Of a stretch of 53,209 nucleotides of DNA, positions 7,243 through 15,668 are shown in pieces. A program made the translations under genes and the position numbers. Under the pieces are notes generated by a model. That model was not told the origin of the DNA. It was given only the letters and a program-made list of their open reading frames with translations, and searched no databases. The DNA lies in contig NZ_AVCJ01000049.1 in the NCBI RefSeq assembly GCF_000743535.1, forward strand, positions 1 to 53,209. The letters run 5' to 3'. How positions within the stretch are numbered: position 1 is the stretch's first letter; every line of letters starts with the position of its first letter. The DNA is from Arenimonas donghaensis DSM 18148 = HO3-R19. GTDB taxonomy: Bacteria; Pseudomonadota; Gammaproteobacteria; Xanthomonadales; Xanthomonadaceae.

Positions 7243-10008
7243 ATGGACAAGAGCTTCGAGCCCAGCACCTTCGAGACCAAGTGGTACGCCCATTGGGAGT
7301 CCACCGGCTGCTTCATGCCTTCCGGGAAGGGCCAGCCCTACACCATCATGCTGCCCCCGCCGAATGTGACGGGCACCCTGCACATGGGCCACGCCTTCCA
7401 GCACACGCTGATGGACGCGCTCGTGCGCTACCACCGCATGCGCGGCCACGACACGCTCTGGCAGGTGGGCGCGGACCACGCCGGCATCGCCACCGAGATG
7501 GTCGTTTCCCGCAACCTCGCGCTCGAGGGCAAGGGCGAAACCCGCGACTCGCTCGGCCGCGACAAGTTCATCGAGAAGGTCTGGGCCTGGAAGCAGGAAT
7601 CCGGCGACACCATCGCCCGGCAGATGCGTCGCATGGGCGCCTCGGGCGACTGGAGCCGCGAGCGCTTCACGATGGACGAGGGTCTGAGCAAGGCCGTCGT
7701 CGAAACCTTCGTGCGCCTTCATGAGGAAGGCCTGATCTACCGCGGCCAGCGCCTGGTCAACTGGGACCCGGTGCTCAAGACCGCCATTTCCGACCTCGAG
7801 GTCGTCAGCGAGGAAGAAGACGGCAAGCTCTGGTCGATCCGCTACCCGCTGCCCGACGGCGGCGAAGTGGTCGTGGCCACCACCCGCCCGGAAACCATGC
7901 TCGGCGACACCGCCCTGATGGTGCACCCGGAAGACGAGCGCTACACCCACCTGGTCGGCAAGCGCGTGAAACTGCCGCTGTCCGACCGCGAGATCCCGGT
8001 CATCGCGGATGACTACGTCGACCGCGAGTTCGGCACCGGCGTGGTGAAGGTGACCCCGGCGCACGACTTCAACGACTACGCCGTCGGCCAGCGCCACGGC
8101 CTGCCGATGATCAACATCCTCACGCCCGACGCGGCGATCAACGACAACGCCCCGGAAAAATACCGCGGCCTGGATCGTTACGCCGCGCGCAAGGCCGTGC
8201 TGGCCGACCTGGAAGCCCAGGGCCTGCTGGTCGAGGAGAAGAAGCACAAGCTGCAGGTGCCGCGCGGTGACCGCACCGGTCAGGTGATCGAGCCCTACCT
8301 GACCGACCAGTGGTTCGTGAAGATGGACACGCTGGCGGCGCGCGGCCTGGAACTGGTCGAAAACGGCAGCGTGCGCTTCGTGCCCGAGAACTGGATCAAC
8401 ACCTACCGTCACTGGATGGGCAACATCCAGGACTGGTGCATCAGCCGCCAGCTCTGGTGGGGCCACCGCATTCCGGCCTGGTACGACGCCGCCGGCAAGG
8501 CCTACGTCGGCCGCGACGAAGCCGAGGTGCGCGCGAAGCACGCACTCGGCGCCGACGTGGCGCTGACCCGCGACAGCGACGTGCTCGAGACCTGGTTCTC
8601 GTCCTCGCTGTGGTCGCACAGCACCCTGGGCTGGCCCGACGCCGCCGACATGGAGAAATACGGCTACGCCAAGCGACTGCCGACCTCGGTGCTGGTGACG
8701 GGTTTCGACATCATCTTCTTCTGGGTGGCCCGGATGATCATGATGACCGACCACTTCACCGGCGAAGTCCCGTTCAAGGACGTCTACATCACCGGCCTGG
8801 TGCGCGACAAGGACGGCCAGAAGATGTCCAAGTCCAAGGGCAACGTGCTCGACCCGATCGACCTGATCGACGGCATCTCGCTCGACGACCTGGTGGCCAA
8901 GCGCACCAGCGGCCTGATGAAGCCGACCGACGCGCCGAAGATCGAAAAGGCGACGCGCAAGGAATTCCCGGAAGGCATCCCGGCCTTCGGCGCCGACGCG
9001 CTGCGCTTCACCTTCGCGTCGCTGGCCACCCACGGCCGCGACATCAAGTTCGACCTGGCGCGCTGCGAGGGCTACAAGAACTTCTGCAACAAACTGTGGA
9101 ACGCCGCCCGCTTCACGCTGATGAACTGCGAGGGCTTCGTGGGAGGGACTTCAGCCCCGAAACCCAGCACCGACGCCGAGCGCTGGATCCTGCACCGCTT
9201 CAACGCGATGCTGCGCGAGGTCGAGAAGGCCTATGCCGACTACCGCTTCGACCAGGCGTCGCAGGCGCTGTACGAGTTCGCCTGGAACGAATTCTGCGAC
9301 TGGTTCCTCGAGCTGGCCAAGCCGGCGCTGCAAAACGCCGACGCCGATGCCGCGGCCGCCGACAGCACGCGCCACACCCTGCTGTTCGTGCTCGAGGGCC
9401 TGCTGCGGGCGCTGCACCCGGTGATCCCGTTCGTCACCGAGGAAATCTGGCACGCGGTCGCCCCGAAGCTGGGCATCACCGCCGACACGATCAGCACCCA
9501 GGCCTGGCCGGAAGCCAAGGCCGGCTTCGACGCCCCCGACGCCGCGGCGGACATCGAGTGGCTCAAGTCCGCCGTGACCCAGCTGCGCTCGATCCGCAGC
9601 CAGATGAACATCGCGCCCTCGAAGGCCGTGCCGCTGCTGCTCCAGGGTGGCGATGCCAGCGACCAGGCGCGCACGAAGCGCCACGCCGCGTCGCTGAAGT
9701 TCCTGGCGCGCCTGGAATCGATCGACTGGCTCGACGGCGACGCACCCGCCGCCGCGGCCGCGGTGCTGGGCGACCTGAAGCTGCTGATCCCGTTGGAAGG
9801 CCTGATCGACCTGGACGCCGAACGCACGCGCCTGGACAAGGAACTCAAGCGCATCGCCGGCGAAATCGCCAAGTGCGAAGCCAAGCTCGGCAACACGACC
9901 TTCGTGGACAACGCCCCGCCCGCAATCGTCGACACCGAACGCGGCCGCCTCGCCGACTGGACCCGCCAGCATTCGGCGCTGCAGTCGCAACGGTCCAAGC
10001 TGGGCTGA
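7243..10008 (+). CDS. valS: Valyl-tRNA synthetase
   Basis: Charges tRNA-Val with valine and edits mischarged threonine. The 921-residue class Ia enzyme starts at the ATG giving [10 protein letters not shown]; the frame is open about 66 bases further upstream, but that stretch lacks homology-like sequence. The HIGH motif is HMGH (47-50) and KMSKS is at 527-531. The editing domain lies between them, with [16 protein letters not shown] as its signature. The C-terminus is the usual coiled coil ([16 protein letters not shown]). Residues 633-640 (VGGTSAPK), at the junction to the anticodon-binding region, are encoded by a 22-base half copy of the palindromic repeat found at 22775. The gene converges with rimI over 22 bases and no intrinsic terminator is visible there. 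Confidence 0.97.
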   Translation: MDKSFEPSTFETKWYAHWESTGCFMPSGKGQPYTIMLPPPNVTGTLHMGHAFQHTLMDALVRYHRMRGHDTLWQVGADHAGIATEMVVSRNLALEGKGETRDSLGRDKFIEKVWAWKQESGDTIARQMRRMGASGDWSRERFTMDEGLSKAVVETFVRLHEEGLIYRGQRLVNWDPVLKTAISDLEVVSEEEDGKLWSIRYPLPDGGEVVVATTRPETMLGDTALMVHPEDERYTHLVGKRVKLPLSDREIPVIADDYVDREFGTGVVKVTPAHDFNDYAVGQRHGLPMINILTPDAAINDNAPEKYRGLDRYAARKAVLADLEAQGLLVEEKKHKLQVPRGDRTGQVIEPYLTDQWFVKMDTLAARGLELVENGSVRFVPENWINTYRHWMGNIQDWCISRQLWWGHRIPAWYDAAGKAYVGRDEAEVRAKHALGADVALTRDSDVLETWFSSSLWSHSTLGWPDAADMEKYGYAKRLPTSVLVTGFDIIFFWVARMIMMTDHFTGEVPFKDVYITGLVRDKDGQKMSKSKGNVLDPIDLIDGISLDDLVAKRTSGLMKPTDAPKIEKATRKEFPEGIPAFGADALRFTFASLATHGRDIKFDLARCEGYKNFCNKLWNAARFTLMNCEGFVGGTSAPKPSTDAERWILHRFNAMLREVEKAYADYRFDQASQALYEFAWNEFCDWFLELAKPALQNADADAAAADSTRHTLLFVLEGLLRALHPVIPFVTEEIWHAVAPKLGITADTISTQAWPEAKAGFDAPDAAADIEWLKSAVTQLRSIRSQMNIAPSKAVPLLLQGGDASDQARTKRHAASLKFLARLESIDWLDGDAPAAAAAVLGDLKLLIPLEGLIDLDAERTRLDKELKRIAGEIAKCEAKLGNTTFVDNAPPAIVDTERGRLADWTRQHSALQSQRSKLG
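9139..9160 (+). repeat. Half copy of a REP-like palindrome inside the valS coding sequence
   Basis: The 22 bases starting GTGGGAGGGACTTCAG match the left arm of the full inverted repeat at 22775-22839 with one mismatch (C for T at the 17th base). They lie exactly on codon boundaries and encode VGGTSAPK in ValS. No second arm follows, so this is a single unit rather than a hairpin pair. Confidence 0.75.
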
Positions 10009-10030
10009 TGTTGCCCGGGTGGGGCCGCCC

Positions 10031-10507
10031 TCACCCGCCGGGCGGCAACAGCTCCATCGCCATCACGATCGCGTCCTCGCGACCCTTCGCCGCCGGGTAG
10101 TAGTTCGGCCGCAGCCCGATTTCGTTGAAGCCGTAGTCCAGGTACATGCGCACGGCGCGCGGATTCGAAGGCCGGACCTCCAGGAACACCTGCGCCGCAC
10201 GGTGCCAGCGCGCCAGGTCGACCATCCTGGCCAGCAGGCGCCGGCCGTGCCCGTGCCCTTGGTGTTCCGGCGCGATGCACAGGTTCAGCAGGTGCGCCTC
10301 GCCCGCCGCGGCGCTGAGCACCCCGTAGCCCAGCAGCACCCCCGGCGACTCCAGCACCCAGCAATGGTGTCCCGCCCGCAGGCAGTCCCGGAAAATGCCC
10401 GGCGACCACGGGAACGGGTAGGCGCGCTTCTCGATCGACGACACCGCCTCGATATCCTCCGGCGTCATCGGCCGGACCTGGCTGGCGTCGGAAGGACGCG
10501 CGTTCAT
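10031..10507 (-). CDS. rimI: Ribosomal-protein-S18-alanine N-acetyltransferase RimI
   Basis: This GNAT enzyme acetylates the N-terminal alanine of ribosomal protein S18. The 158-residue product has RPMTPEDIEAVSSIEKRAYPFPWS, the hallmark N-terminal block of RimI. It also has the acetyl-CoA loop QGHGHGRRLL and the C-terminal substrate segment VFLEVRPSNPRAVRMYLDYGFNEIGLRPNYY. It starts six bases after the stop of the holD-like gene and is the last gene of a leftward pssA-holD-rimI unit. holD directly before rimI is also the E. coli order, which supports both assignments. Confidence 0.93.
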   Translation of the reverse strand: MNARPSDASQVRPMTPEDIEAVSSIEKRAYPFPWSPGIFRDCLRAGHHCWVLESPGVLLGYGVLSAAAGEAHLLNLCIAPEHQGHGHGRRLLARMVDLARWHRAAQVFLEVRPSNPRAVRMYLDYGFNEIGLRPNYYPAAKGREDAIVMAMELLPPGG

Positions 10508-10513
10508 GGCCGG

Positions 10514-10783
10514 TCAGCGCAGGCGGCGGGCCGCCCGCAGACGGGCCCAGAGCGCGCGTTTGGCGCCGGCATCGGCGCGAAGCCGTTCGTACGGCGGCAC
10601 GCCCAGGCCCGACAGGTCCTCGCGCCGCGCCGCCCTTCGCAGCGCCTGCAGCAGCCGGCCTTCCGGCAGCGGCGTGTCCGCCCCGGCTTGCGTCGCGACC
10701 GGCTCCGCACCTGGCCCGGCCTGGCGATAGAGCACGTAGCCCATCGCCCCCAGCAGCGTTTGCTGGTCGGCGCTCCAGCTCAT
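10514..10783 (-). CDS. Small protein, candidate DNA polymerase III psi subunit (HolD-like)
   Basis: This 89-residue protein starts at an ATG that overlaps the pssA stop (ATGA), so it is translationally coupled. The N-terminal LLGAMGYVLYRQ resembles the short peptide with which psi binds the clamp loader (LQQLGITQW in E. coli). The position immediately before rimI matches E. coli holD-rimI. The rest is low-hydrophobicity and Ala/Arg-rich, ending RALWARLRAARRLR, and is shorter than E. coli psi (137 residues). The psi call rests on position and the N-terminal peptide only. It could equally be a lineage-specific protein of unknown function. Confidence 0.5.
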   Translation of the reverse strand: MSWSADQQTLLGAMGYVLYRQAGPGAEPVATQAGADTPLPEGRLLQALRRAARREDLSGLGVPPYERLRADAGAKRALWARLRAARRLR

Positions 10784-11544
10784 TCGGCCGCTTTCCTTCG
10801 GCGCATCCGGCTCCACAGCCACAACGCCGGCCCCGACGCCACGTACAGCAGCGCCAGCGCGAACAAGCCCTTGGCCTGGGCGATGAACAGCACCGCGATG
10901 GTCACCACCACCAGTGCCATCACGAAAAACGGCACCCGGTCGCCCTTGGGAAGCCCCTTGAAGCTGTAGAAGCGGATGCGGCTGACCATCAGCAGGCCGG
11001 CCACCACCGTCACCACCAGCGCCAGCCAGCGCAGGCCCTGCCCGCTGTAGCCGAAGGTGTTCATGGCCCAGACGAAGGACACCACGAAGCCCGCGGCCGC
11101 CGGGCTGGCCAGGCCGATGAACCAGCGCTTGTCGGTCGAACCGACCTGGGTATTGAAGCGGGCCAGGCGCAGCGCCGCACAGGCGGCATAAAGGAAGGCC
11201 GCCGCCCAGCCCACCTTGGCCAGCACCGGGCCGTCGGCCCGGAAACCCACCAGGGCCCAGTGGTACATCACCAGCGAAGGCGCCATGCCGAAGCTGACCA
11301 GGTCGGCCAGCGAGTCGTACTGGACGCCGAATTCGCTCGTGGTGCCGGTCAGGCGCGCCACCCGGCCATCGATGCCGTCGAAAAGACCGGCCACGAAGAC
11401 CGCGATGCAGGCGTTCTCGAAGTTGCCGCTGGCCGCGGCCAGGATCGCGTAGAAACCGGCGAACAGCCCGCCGGTGGTCAGCAGGTTCGGGAGCAGGTAG
11501 ATGCCGCGGCCGCGCGGGGCGGCGGATTCGTCGTTCAGGTCCAT
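10780..11544 (-). CDS. pssA: CDP-diacylglycerol-serine O-phosphatidyltransferase
   Basis: Makes phosphatidylserine, the precursor of phosphatidylethanolamine, at the inner membrane. The 254-residue protein is the membrane-embedded CDP-alcohol phosphotransferase type, with about seven to eight helices. Its signature DGRVAR-(x)8-GVQYDSLAD contains all catalytic aspartates (DG-AR-G-D-D). I chose the ATG giving MDLNDESAA because it lies seven bases behind a TACACT box; an upstream in-frame start would add a charged, proline-rich tail not expected in the family. It heads the leftward operon and its stop overlaps the holD-like start. It is a different protein family from the soluble E. coli PssA. 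Confidence 0.93.
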   Translation of the reverse strand: MDLNDESAAPRGRGIYLLPNLLTTGGLFAGFYAILAAASGNFENACIAVFVAGLFDGIDGRVARLTGTTSEFGVQYDSLADLVSFGMAPSLVMYHWALVGFRADGPVLAKVGWAAAFLYAACAALRLARFNTQVGSTDKRWFIGLASPAAAGFVVSFVWAMNTFGYSGQGLRWLALVVTVVAGLLMVSRIRFYSFKGLPKGDRVPFFVMALVVVTIAVLFIAQAKGLFALALLYVASGPALWLWSRMRRRKAAE

Positions 11545-11551
11545 GACCGGC

Positions 11552-11557
11552 AGTGTA
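11552..11557 (-). promoter_or_regulatory. Candidate -10 box for pssA (TACACT), leaderless
   Basis: Read leftward, the sequence is GCTACACTGCCGGTC followed directly by the pssA ATG. Only seven bases separate the box from the start codon, so transcription should begin at or next to the A of ATG. There is no room for a Shine-Dalgarno sequence. The -35 region is not recognisable. Confidence 0.5.
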
Positions 11558-11645
11558 GCGGCTCGCCCCGGCCGCCCATAGCCTGCCTTGCGGGGGGCCG
11601 TCGGCGGTGGTATCACGGTCGCACGATCGCCCCCGGAGCCCCGCC

Positions 11646-12044
11646 ATGAACCGCCTTCTGCTGCCGATACTCGCTGCCGCCGCCCTGTGCGCCGGGCTGG
11701 CCCACGCCGACGAGAAGACCACGGTCTACAAGTCCAAGGGCGCCTCGGGCGAAACCGTCTACACCCAGCTCGAGGTAAAGGACTCGCAGCGCCACCAGGT
11801 CGGCATCAACGAACCCGACGAGGCCCCGGCCGAAGCCCAGGCCCCGGCCAAGACCCAGTCCGAGGTGGCCTGTGAACGCGCGCAGGCCAACCTGGCCGTG
11901 CTCAACTCGCCCCAGCAGGTGAAGTTCGACCGCGACGGTGACGGCGAAACCGAAGTGATGACCGACGAGGAGCGGGCCGCCAACCGCGAAGCCGCGCAGC
12001 GCCAGGTCACCGCCTACTGCGAGCCCGTCGCCGCCGGCGAATAA
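11646..12044 (+). CDS. Small exported protein, DUF4124-like
   Basis: The 132-residue product has a clear Sec signal peptide (MNRLLLPILAAAALCAGLAHA, cleavage before DEK). The mature protein begins with a short beta segment, TTVYKSKGASGETVYTQL, that resembles DUF4124. An acidic alanine/proline linker follows, then a helical tail with two cysteines (VACERA and TAYCEP) that may form a disulfide in the periplasm. Similar small proteins are common in Lysobacterales; I know of no function. It diverges from pssA and precedes proS, which has its own promoter. A TATCAC at 11611-11616 is a possible -10. Confidence 0.7.
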   Translation: MNRLLLPILAAAALCAGLAHADEKTTVYKSKGASGETVYTQLEVKDSQRHQVGINEPDEAPAEAQAPAKTQSEVACERAQANLAVLNSPQQVKFDRDGDGETEVMTDEERAANREAAQRQVTAYCEPVAAGE

Positions 12045-12083
12045 AGGCCGCCACGGGGGCCGCCAAAGGAGCCGGGTGACCGC

Positions 12084-12089
12084 TACAAT
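12084..12089 (+). promoter_or_regulatory. Candidate proS -10 box (TACAAT)
   Basis: TACAAT lies in GTGACCGCTACAATGGCCGA, a strong -10 match followed by the GGCCGA motif that recurs at other promoters here. The implied leader is about 24 bases and has no obvious Shine-Dalgarno sequence. No good -35 hexamer is seen. Confidence 0.6.
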
Positions 12090-12119
12090 GGCCGACCCGA
12101 TTCATTGCCCGGTCCCCGC

Positions 12120-13820
12120 ATGCGCCTCTCCCAGTTCCACCTGCACACCAGCAAGGAAACTCCCGCCGACGCCGAGGTCGTCAGCCACCAGCTGATGCTG
12201 CGCGCCGGCATGATCCGCAAGCTGGCCGCCGGTCTGTATACCTGGAGCCCGCTGGGCCTGCGCGTGCTGCGCAAGGTCGAGGCGGTCGTGCGCGAGGAAA
12301 TGAACCGCGCCGGCGCCATCGAGATGCTGATGCCTTCCATCCAGCCGCGCGAGCTGTGGGAGGAAACCGGGCGCTGGCAGAAGTTCGGCGGCCAGCTGCT
12401 CAAGATCAAGGACCGCAAGGACGGCGAGTTCTGCTACGGCCCGACCCACGAGGAAGTGGTCACCGACTTCGCCCGCAGCGAGTTGCGCAGCTACAAGCAG
12501 CTGCCGCTGAACGTCTACCAGATCCAGACCAAGTTCCGCGACGAGATCCGCCCGCGCTTCGGCGTGATGCGCGCGCGCGAATTCCTGATGAAGGACGCCT
12601 ACTCCTTCCACGTCGGCGCCGACAGCCTGGCGGAAACCTACCAGGCGATGTACGACGCCTACGCGCGCATCTTCTCCCGCCTGGGCCTGCACTTCCGGGC
12701 GGTGAACGCCGACACCGGCGCCATCGGCGGCAGCGCGTCGCACGAGTTCCACGTGCTGGCCGACTCGGGTGAAGACGCCATCGCCTTCTCCGACACCGGC
12801 GATTACGCCGCCAACGTCGAGATGGCCGAGGCCGTGTCGCCCGGCCCGCGGCCGGCGCCCACCGAGGCCATGCACGAGGTCCAGACGCCGACCCAGAAGA
12901 CCTGCGAGGACGTGGCCGCGCTGCTGGACATCCCGCTGGTGCGCACCGTCAAGTCGGTGGCGCTGGTGGGCGAACCGGGTTTCGTGCTGGCGCTGGTGCG
13001 CGGCGACCATTCGGTCAACGAGATCAAGCTGGCCAAGCTGCCCGGCCTGGGCGACTACCGCCTGGCGACCGAAGCCGAGATCGTCGATGCCCTGGGCTGC
13101 GAGCCCGGCTTCATCGGCCCGGTGAAGCCGGCCAGGGCCATCACCGTCATCGCCGACCGCAGCGTCGCCGCCATGGCCGACTTCGTGGTCGGCGCCAACC
13201 GCAAGGGTTTCCACCTGGGCGGCGTGAACTGGGGCCGGGACCTGCCCGAACCCGACCAGGTCGCCGACATCCGCAACGTCGTCCAGGGCGACGCCTCGCC
13301 CGACGGCATCGGCCGGCTCGGCATCGCCCGCGGCATCGAGGTGGGCCATGTGTTCCAGCTGGGCCAGAAATACGCCGAGGCGATGAAGGCCACGGTGCTC
13401 GACGAAAACGGCAAGGCCCAGGTGATGCACATGGGCTGCTACGGCATCGGCGTTTCGCGCATCGTCGCCGCGGCCATCGAACAGAACAACGACGCCAACG
13501 GCATCCTCTGGCCCGAGCCGATGGCGCCCTGGCAGGTGGCGGTGTGCATCATCAACCCGAAGAACGACCCGGCCGTGGTCGAGGCGGCGGTCGCCCTGTA
13601 CGACCAGCTGCAGTCGGCCGGCCTGGAGGTGGTGCTCGACGACCGCGGCCTGCGCCCGGGCGTCATGTTCGGCGACATCGAACTGATCGGCATCCCGCAT
13701 CGCGTGGTGGTTTCGGGCCGCGGCCTGGAAGCCGGCACCTTCGAATACCGTGCCCGCCGTTCGCCCGACAGCGAAAACCTGGACATGGCGACCCTGCGCG
13801 CGCGCCTGGGCCTGGCCTGA
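12120..13820 (+). CDS. proS: Prolyl-tRNA synthetase, bacterial type with editing domain
   Basis: Charges tRNA-Pro and hydrolyses Ala-tRNA-Pro. The start giving [20 protein letters not shown] is the standard one for this family; the open frame continues five codons upstream to a TTG that I reject. The 566 residues compare with 572 in E. coli. Class II motif 1 is in the N-terminal quarter, and motif 2 is [25 protein letters not shown]. The YbaK-like editing insertion spans about residues 225-390, motif 3 is [14 protein letters not shown], and the anticodon-binding domain ends the protein ([26 protein letters not shown]). It is followed by the structured leader of the H-NS-family gene. Confidence 0.97.
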   Translation: MRLSQFHLHTSKETPADAEVVSHQLMLRAGMIRKLAAGLYTWSPLGLRVLRKVEAVVREEMNRAGAIEMLMPSIQPRELWEETGRWQKFGGQLLKIKDRKDGEFCYGPTHEEVVTDFARSELRSYKQLPLNVYQIQTKFRDEIRPRFGVMRAREFLMKDAYSFHVGADSLAETYQAMYDAYARIFSRLGLHFRAVNADTGAIGGSASHEFHVLADSGEDAIAFSDTGDYAANVEMAEAVSPGPRPAPTEAMHEVQTPTQKTCEDVAALLDIPLVRTVKSVALVGEPGFVLALVRGDHSVNEIKLAKLPGLGDYRLATEAEIVDALGCEPGFIGPVKPARAITVIADRSVAAMADFVVGANRKGFHLGGVNWGRDLPEPDQVADIRNVVQGDASPDGIGRLGIARGIEVGHVFQLGQKYAEAMKATVLDENGKAQVMHMGCYGIGVSRIVAAAIEQNNDANGILWPEPMAPWQVAVCIINPKNDPAVVEAAVALYDQLQSAGLEVVLDDRGLRPGVMFGDIELIGIPHRVVVSGRGLEAGTFEYRARRSPDSENLDMATLRARLGLA

Positions 13821-13962
13821 GAATTCCGCCCGCAAGGCCGTAGGAATCCCCTTGGGAAACCCCCTGCGGGGTTCATCAGGGCGTGGCGAAAGGATTACCA
13901 TGGGGTTTCCCGGGACGTTTCCCGGGTTTCAGCCTTTCCTCTCAGGAAACCCAAGGAATCCC
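13821..13962 (+). promoter_or_regulatory. Structured region between proS and the H-NS-family gene
   Basis: This gap is full of short inverted repeats. GGGAAACCCC (13854-13863) pairs with GGGGTTTCCC (13902-13911). AACCCC-CTGC-GGGGTT (13858-13873) is a small hairpin nested in the first arm. GGGTTTC (13924-13930) pairs with GAAACCC (13946-13952) just before the AAGGA ribosome-binding site. TTTCCCGGG also occurs twice. TACCAT at 13896-13901 is a possible -10. None has a terminator T-tract. Alternative folding of the leader is plausible but unproven. Confidence 0.45.
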
Positions 13963-14343
13963 ATGAGCATCAATATCGAAGGCCTTTCGGCCAAGGAACT
14001 CCAGGCCCTGATCGCCAAGGCCAACAAGCGCAAGAAAACCCTGGCCAAGCGCAAGCCGGTGGCCTCGGTGCGCAAGAAGCTGGTTTCCATGGCCAAGGCC
14101 GAGGGTTACACCGTGGACGAACTGTTCGGCACCAGCCGCCAGGTCCGCGAAAAAGCCGGCACCGCGGCGAAAAAATCCGCCAGCGCGCGCAGGTCCAGCG
14201 CCAAGGGCACCAAGGTTCCGCCCAAGTACCGCAATCCCGCCGACACCAGCCAGACCTGGGCCGGCCGCGGCATGCCGCCCAAGTGGCTCTCGGCCGAACT
14301 GGCCCGCGGCAAGAAGCTCGAAGACTTCGCGATCAACAAATAA
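13963..14343 (+). CDS. H-NS family histone-like nucleoid protein
   Basis: This 126-residue DNA-binding protein belongs to the Xanthomonas/BpH3 branch of H-NS. The N-terminus (SAKELQALIAKANKRKKTLAKRK) is a basic helical oligomerisation segment. A Lys/Ala/Ser-rich linker follows. The C-terminal H-NS domain contains YRNPADTSQTWAGRGMPPKWL, the family core with the WxGRGxxPxW pattern, so AT-rich minor-groove binding is expected. The ATG at 13963 has AAGGA seven bases upstream; an open frame further upstream runs through the structured leader and is not the start. Members silence foreign genes and control virulence or polysaccharide genes in xanthomonads, so the nearby glycan locus is a possible but untested target. 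It converges with thrE over only three bases. Confidence 0.9.
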   Translation: MSINIEGLSAKELQALIAKANKRKKTLAKRKPVASVRKKLVSMAKAEGYTVDELFGTSRQVREKAGTAAKKSASARRSSAKGTKVPPKYRNPADTSQTWAGRGMPPKWLSAELARGKKLEDFAINK

Positions 14344-14346
14344 GCG

Positions 14347-15606
14347 CTAGATATTCCGGCGCGAAGGCACCAGCAGGTTGCCGAACAGCAGGCCGGCGAC
14401 CAGCGCCACCAGGGCCGAGAGCAGCGCGAAGGTGGTGTCCAGGCCAAGGAACACGTCGCGTTCCATGACGAAGTTCAGGCTGCGAAAACCCATGCTGCCC
14501 GGCACCAGCAGGATGATGCCCGGCACCCGGATCAGGGCGCCGGGCCGGTTGCGCCAGCGGCCGTAGGCATTGCTGATCGCCGCCACGCCCATGCCGGCGA
14601 AAAAGGCGCCGCCGGCGAAGTTCTCCGAAGCCAGGCCCAGCACTTCGCCGCCCAGGCGGGTGAGGCCATAACCCAGGAACACCGAGGCCATCACCAGCAG
14701 GTAGTCGCGCCTGGCCGCCTGGAACAGGACCGCGAAGGCGAACGCCGCCACGCCCAGGGCCGCCAGCTCGCCCGCCGGCGACAAGGGCACCGGCAGCGCG
14801 TCCTGCGGCATCCAGCCCAGCACCCGCACCAGCTGCATGCCGGCCACGGTGCCGAAGGTCAGCTTGAGCAGGATCATCAGCGCGCCGGCGAAACGCGCCG
14901 TGCCCGAGACCAGGTGCTGTGCCGACAGTTCGCTGACCGCATTGGTCAGCATCAGGCCGGGCATCAGCACGATCAGCGAAGCGACGATGACGGTCTTGAA
15001 CGCGATCGGGACGATGAAGGTCGCCACCACGGCGGCCAGCAGGGTCGCGACCAGGGCAGCGATGGCTTCCAGCGCCTCGTTCAGGCGCGGGCGGTCCTTG
15101 GCCGACACGGCCAGCGCGCCGGTCACCAGGCCGATCGCGCCGCCGGTCAGCACGCCCGGCAACGCCGCGCCCAGCAGGGCGGCGACGGCACCGGCCGAGA
15201 GACCGAAACTCAGGGCCGCCAGGAACCGGGCCCGGGCGGGTTCCGGCCGGTCCAGCGCCCGCAGCGCCGCGACGCCGGCGGCCAGGTCGCAGCGGCCGGC
15301 CAGCACGCCTTCGGTGATCGCGTCGGTGGCCGTCAGCTTGGCCAGGTTCTGTTCGCCCGGCTCGAGCCGGATGACGCGGGTGATGCCGTTTTGCTGGCCG
15401 CGCACCGGGTCGGCGAAGCTCAGGATCATGCCGGTCGGATTCGACCAGATCTCCAGGTCCAGGCCCAGGCGGTTGGCCACGCCTTCGACCGCCGCTTCCA
15501 GGCGCTGGGCGGTGGTGCCGTAGACATGCAGGCGCATGGCCAGTTCGGCCACGAAATCGGCCTGGGCCTCGTAGTTGGCCTGGCTGGTGAGGACCGGGGC
15601 GTTCAT
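14347..15606 (-). CDS. ThrE-type threonine/serine exporter family protein
   Basis: The 419-residue inner-membrane protein has the ThrE layout: a soluble N-terminal half (about residues 1-115) containing LEIWSNPTGMILSF, then about ten transmembrane helices. Typical motifs are FGLSAGAVAALLGA, the loop before VPIAFKTVIVASLIVLMPG, and VPGIILLVPGSMGFRSL near the end. Both halves, which in some bacteria are two proteins (YjjP/YjjB), are fused here as in Corynebacterium ThrE. Substrate is likely threonine/serine or a related small acid, by homology only. It diverges from the MCE operon over 62 bases. I prefer the ATG giving MNAPVLTS over one six codons upstream. Confidence 0.85.
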   Translation of the reverse strand: MNAPVLTSQANYEAQADFVAELAMRLHVYGTTAQRLEAAVEGVANRLGLDLEIWSNPTGMILSFADPVRGQQNGITRVIRLEPGEQNLAKLTATDAITEGVLAGRCDLAAGVAALRALDRPEPARARFLAALSFGLSAGAVAALLGAALPGVLTGGAIGLVTGALAVSAKDRPRLNEALEAIAALVATLLAAVVATFIVPIAFKTVIVASLIVLMPGLMLTNAVSELSAQHLVSGTARFAGALMILLKLTFGTVAGMQLVRVLGWMPQDALPVPLSPAGELAALGVAAFAFAVLFQAARRDYLLVMASVFLGYGLTRLGGEVLGLASENFAGGAFFAGMGVAAISNAYGRWRNRPGALIRVPGIILLVPGSMGFRSLNFVMERDVFLGLDTTFALLSALVALVAGLLFGNLLVPSRRNI

Positions 15607-15668
15607 GACGGGGAAGCATGGCATGTTTCGGCTATCCTGAGACCCACCCGCCGCCCCCCAAAGAGTTG

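Noticed and set aside
5872-9033. A 1053-codon antisense frame across pepQ and valS
   Set aside because: It crosses two well-defined genes and has low-complexity composition typical of shadows in GC-rich DNA.
10009-10030. Terminator between valS and rimI
   Set aside because: Only 22 bases with no stem followed by T on either strand.
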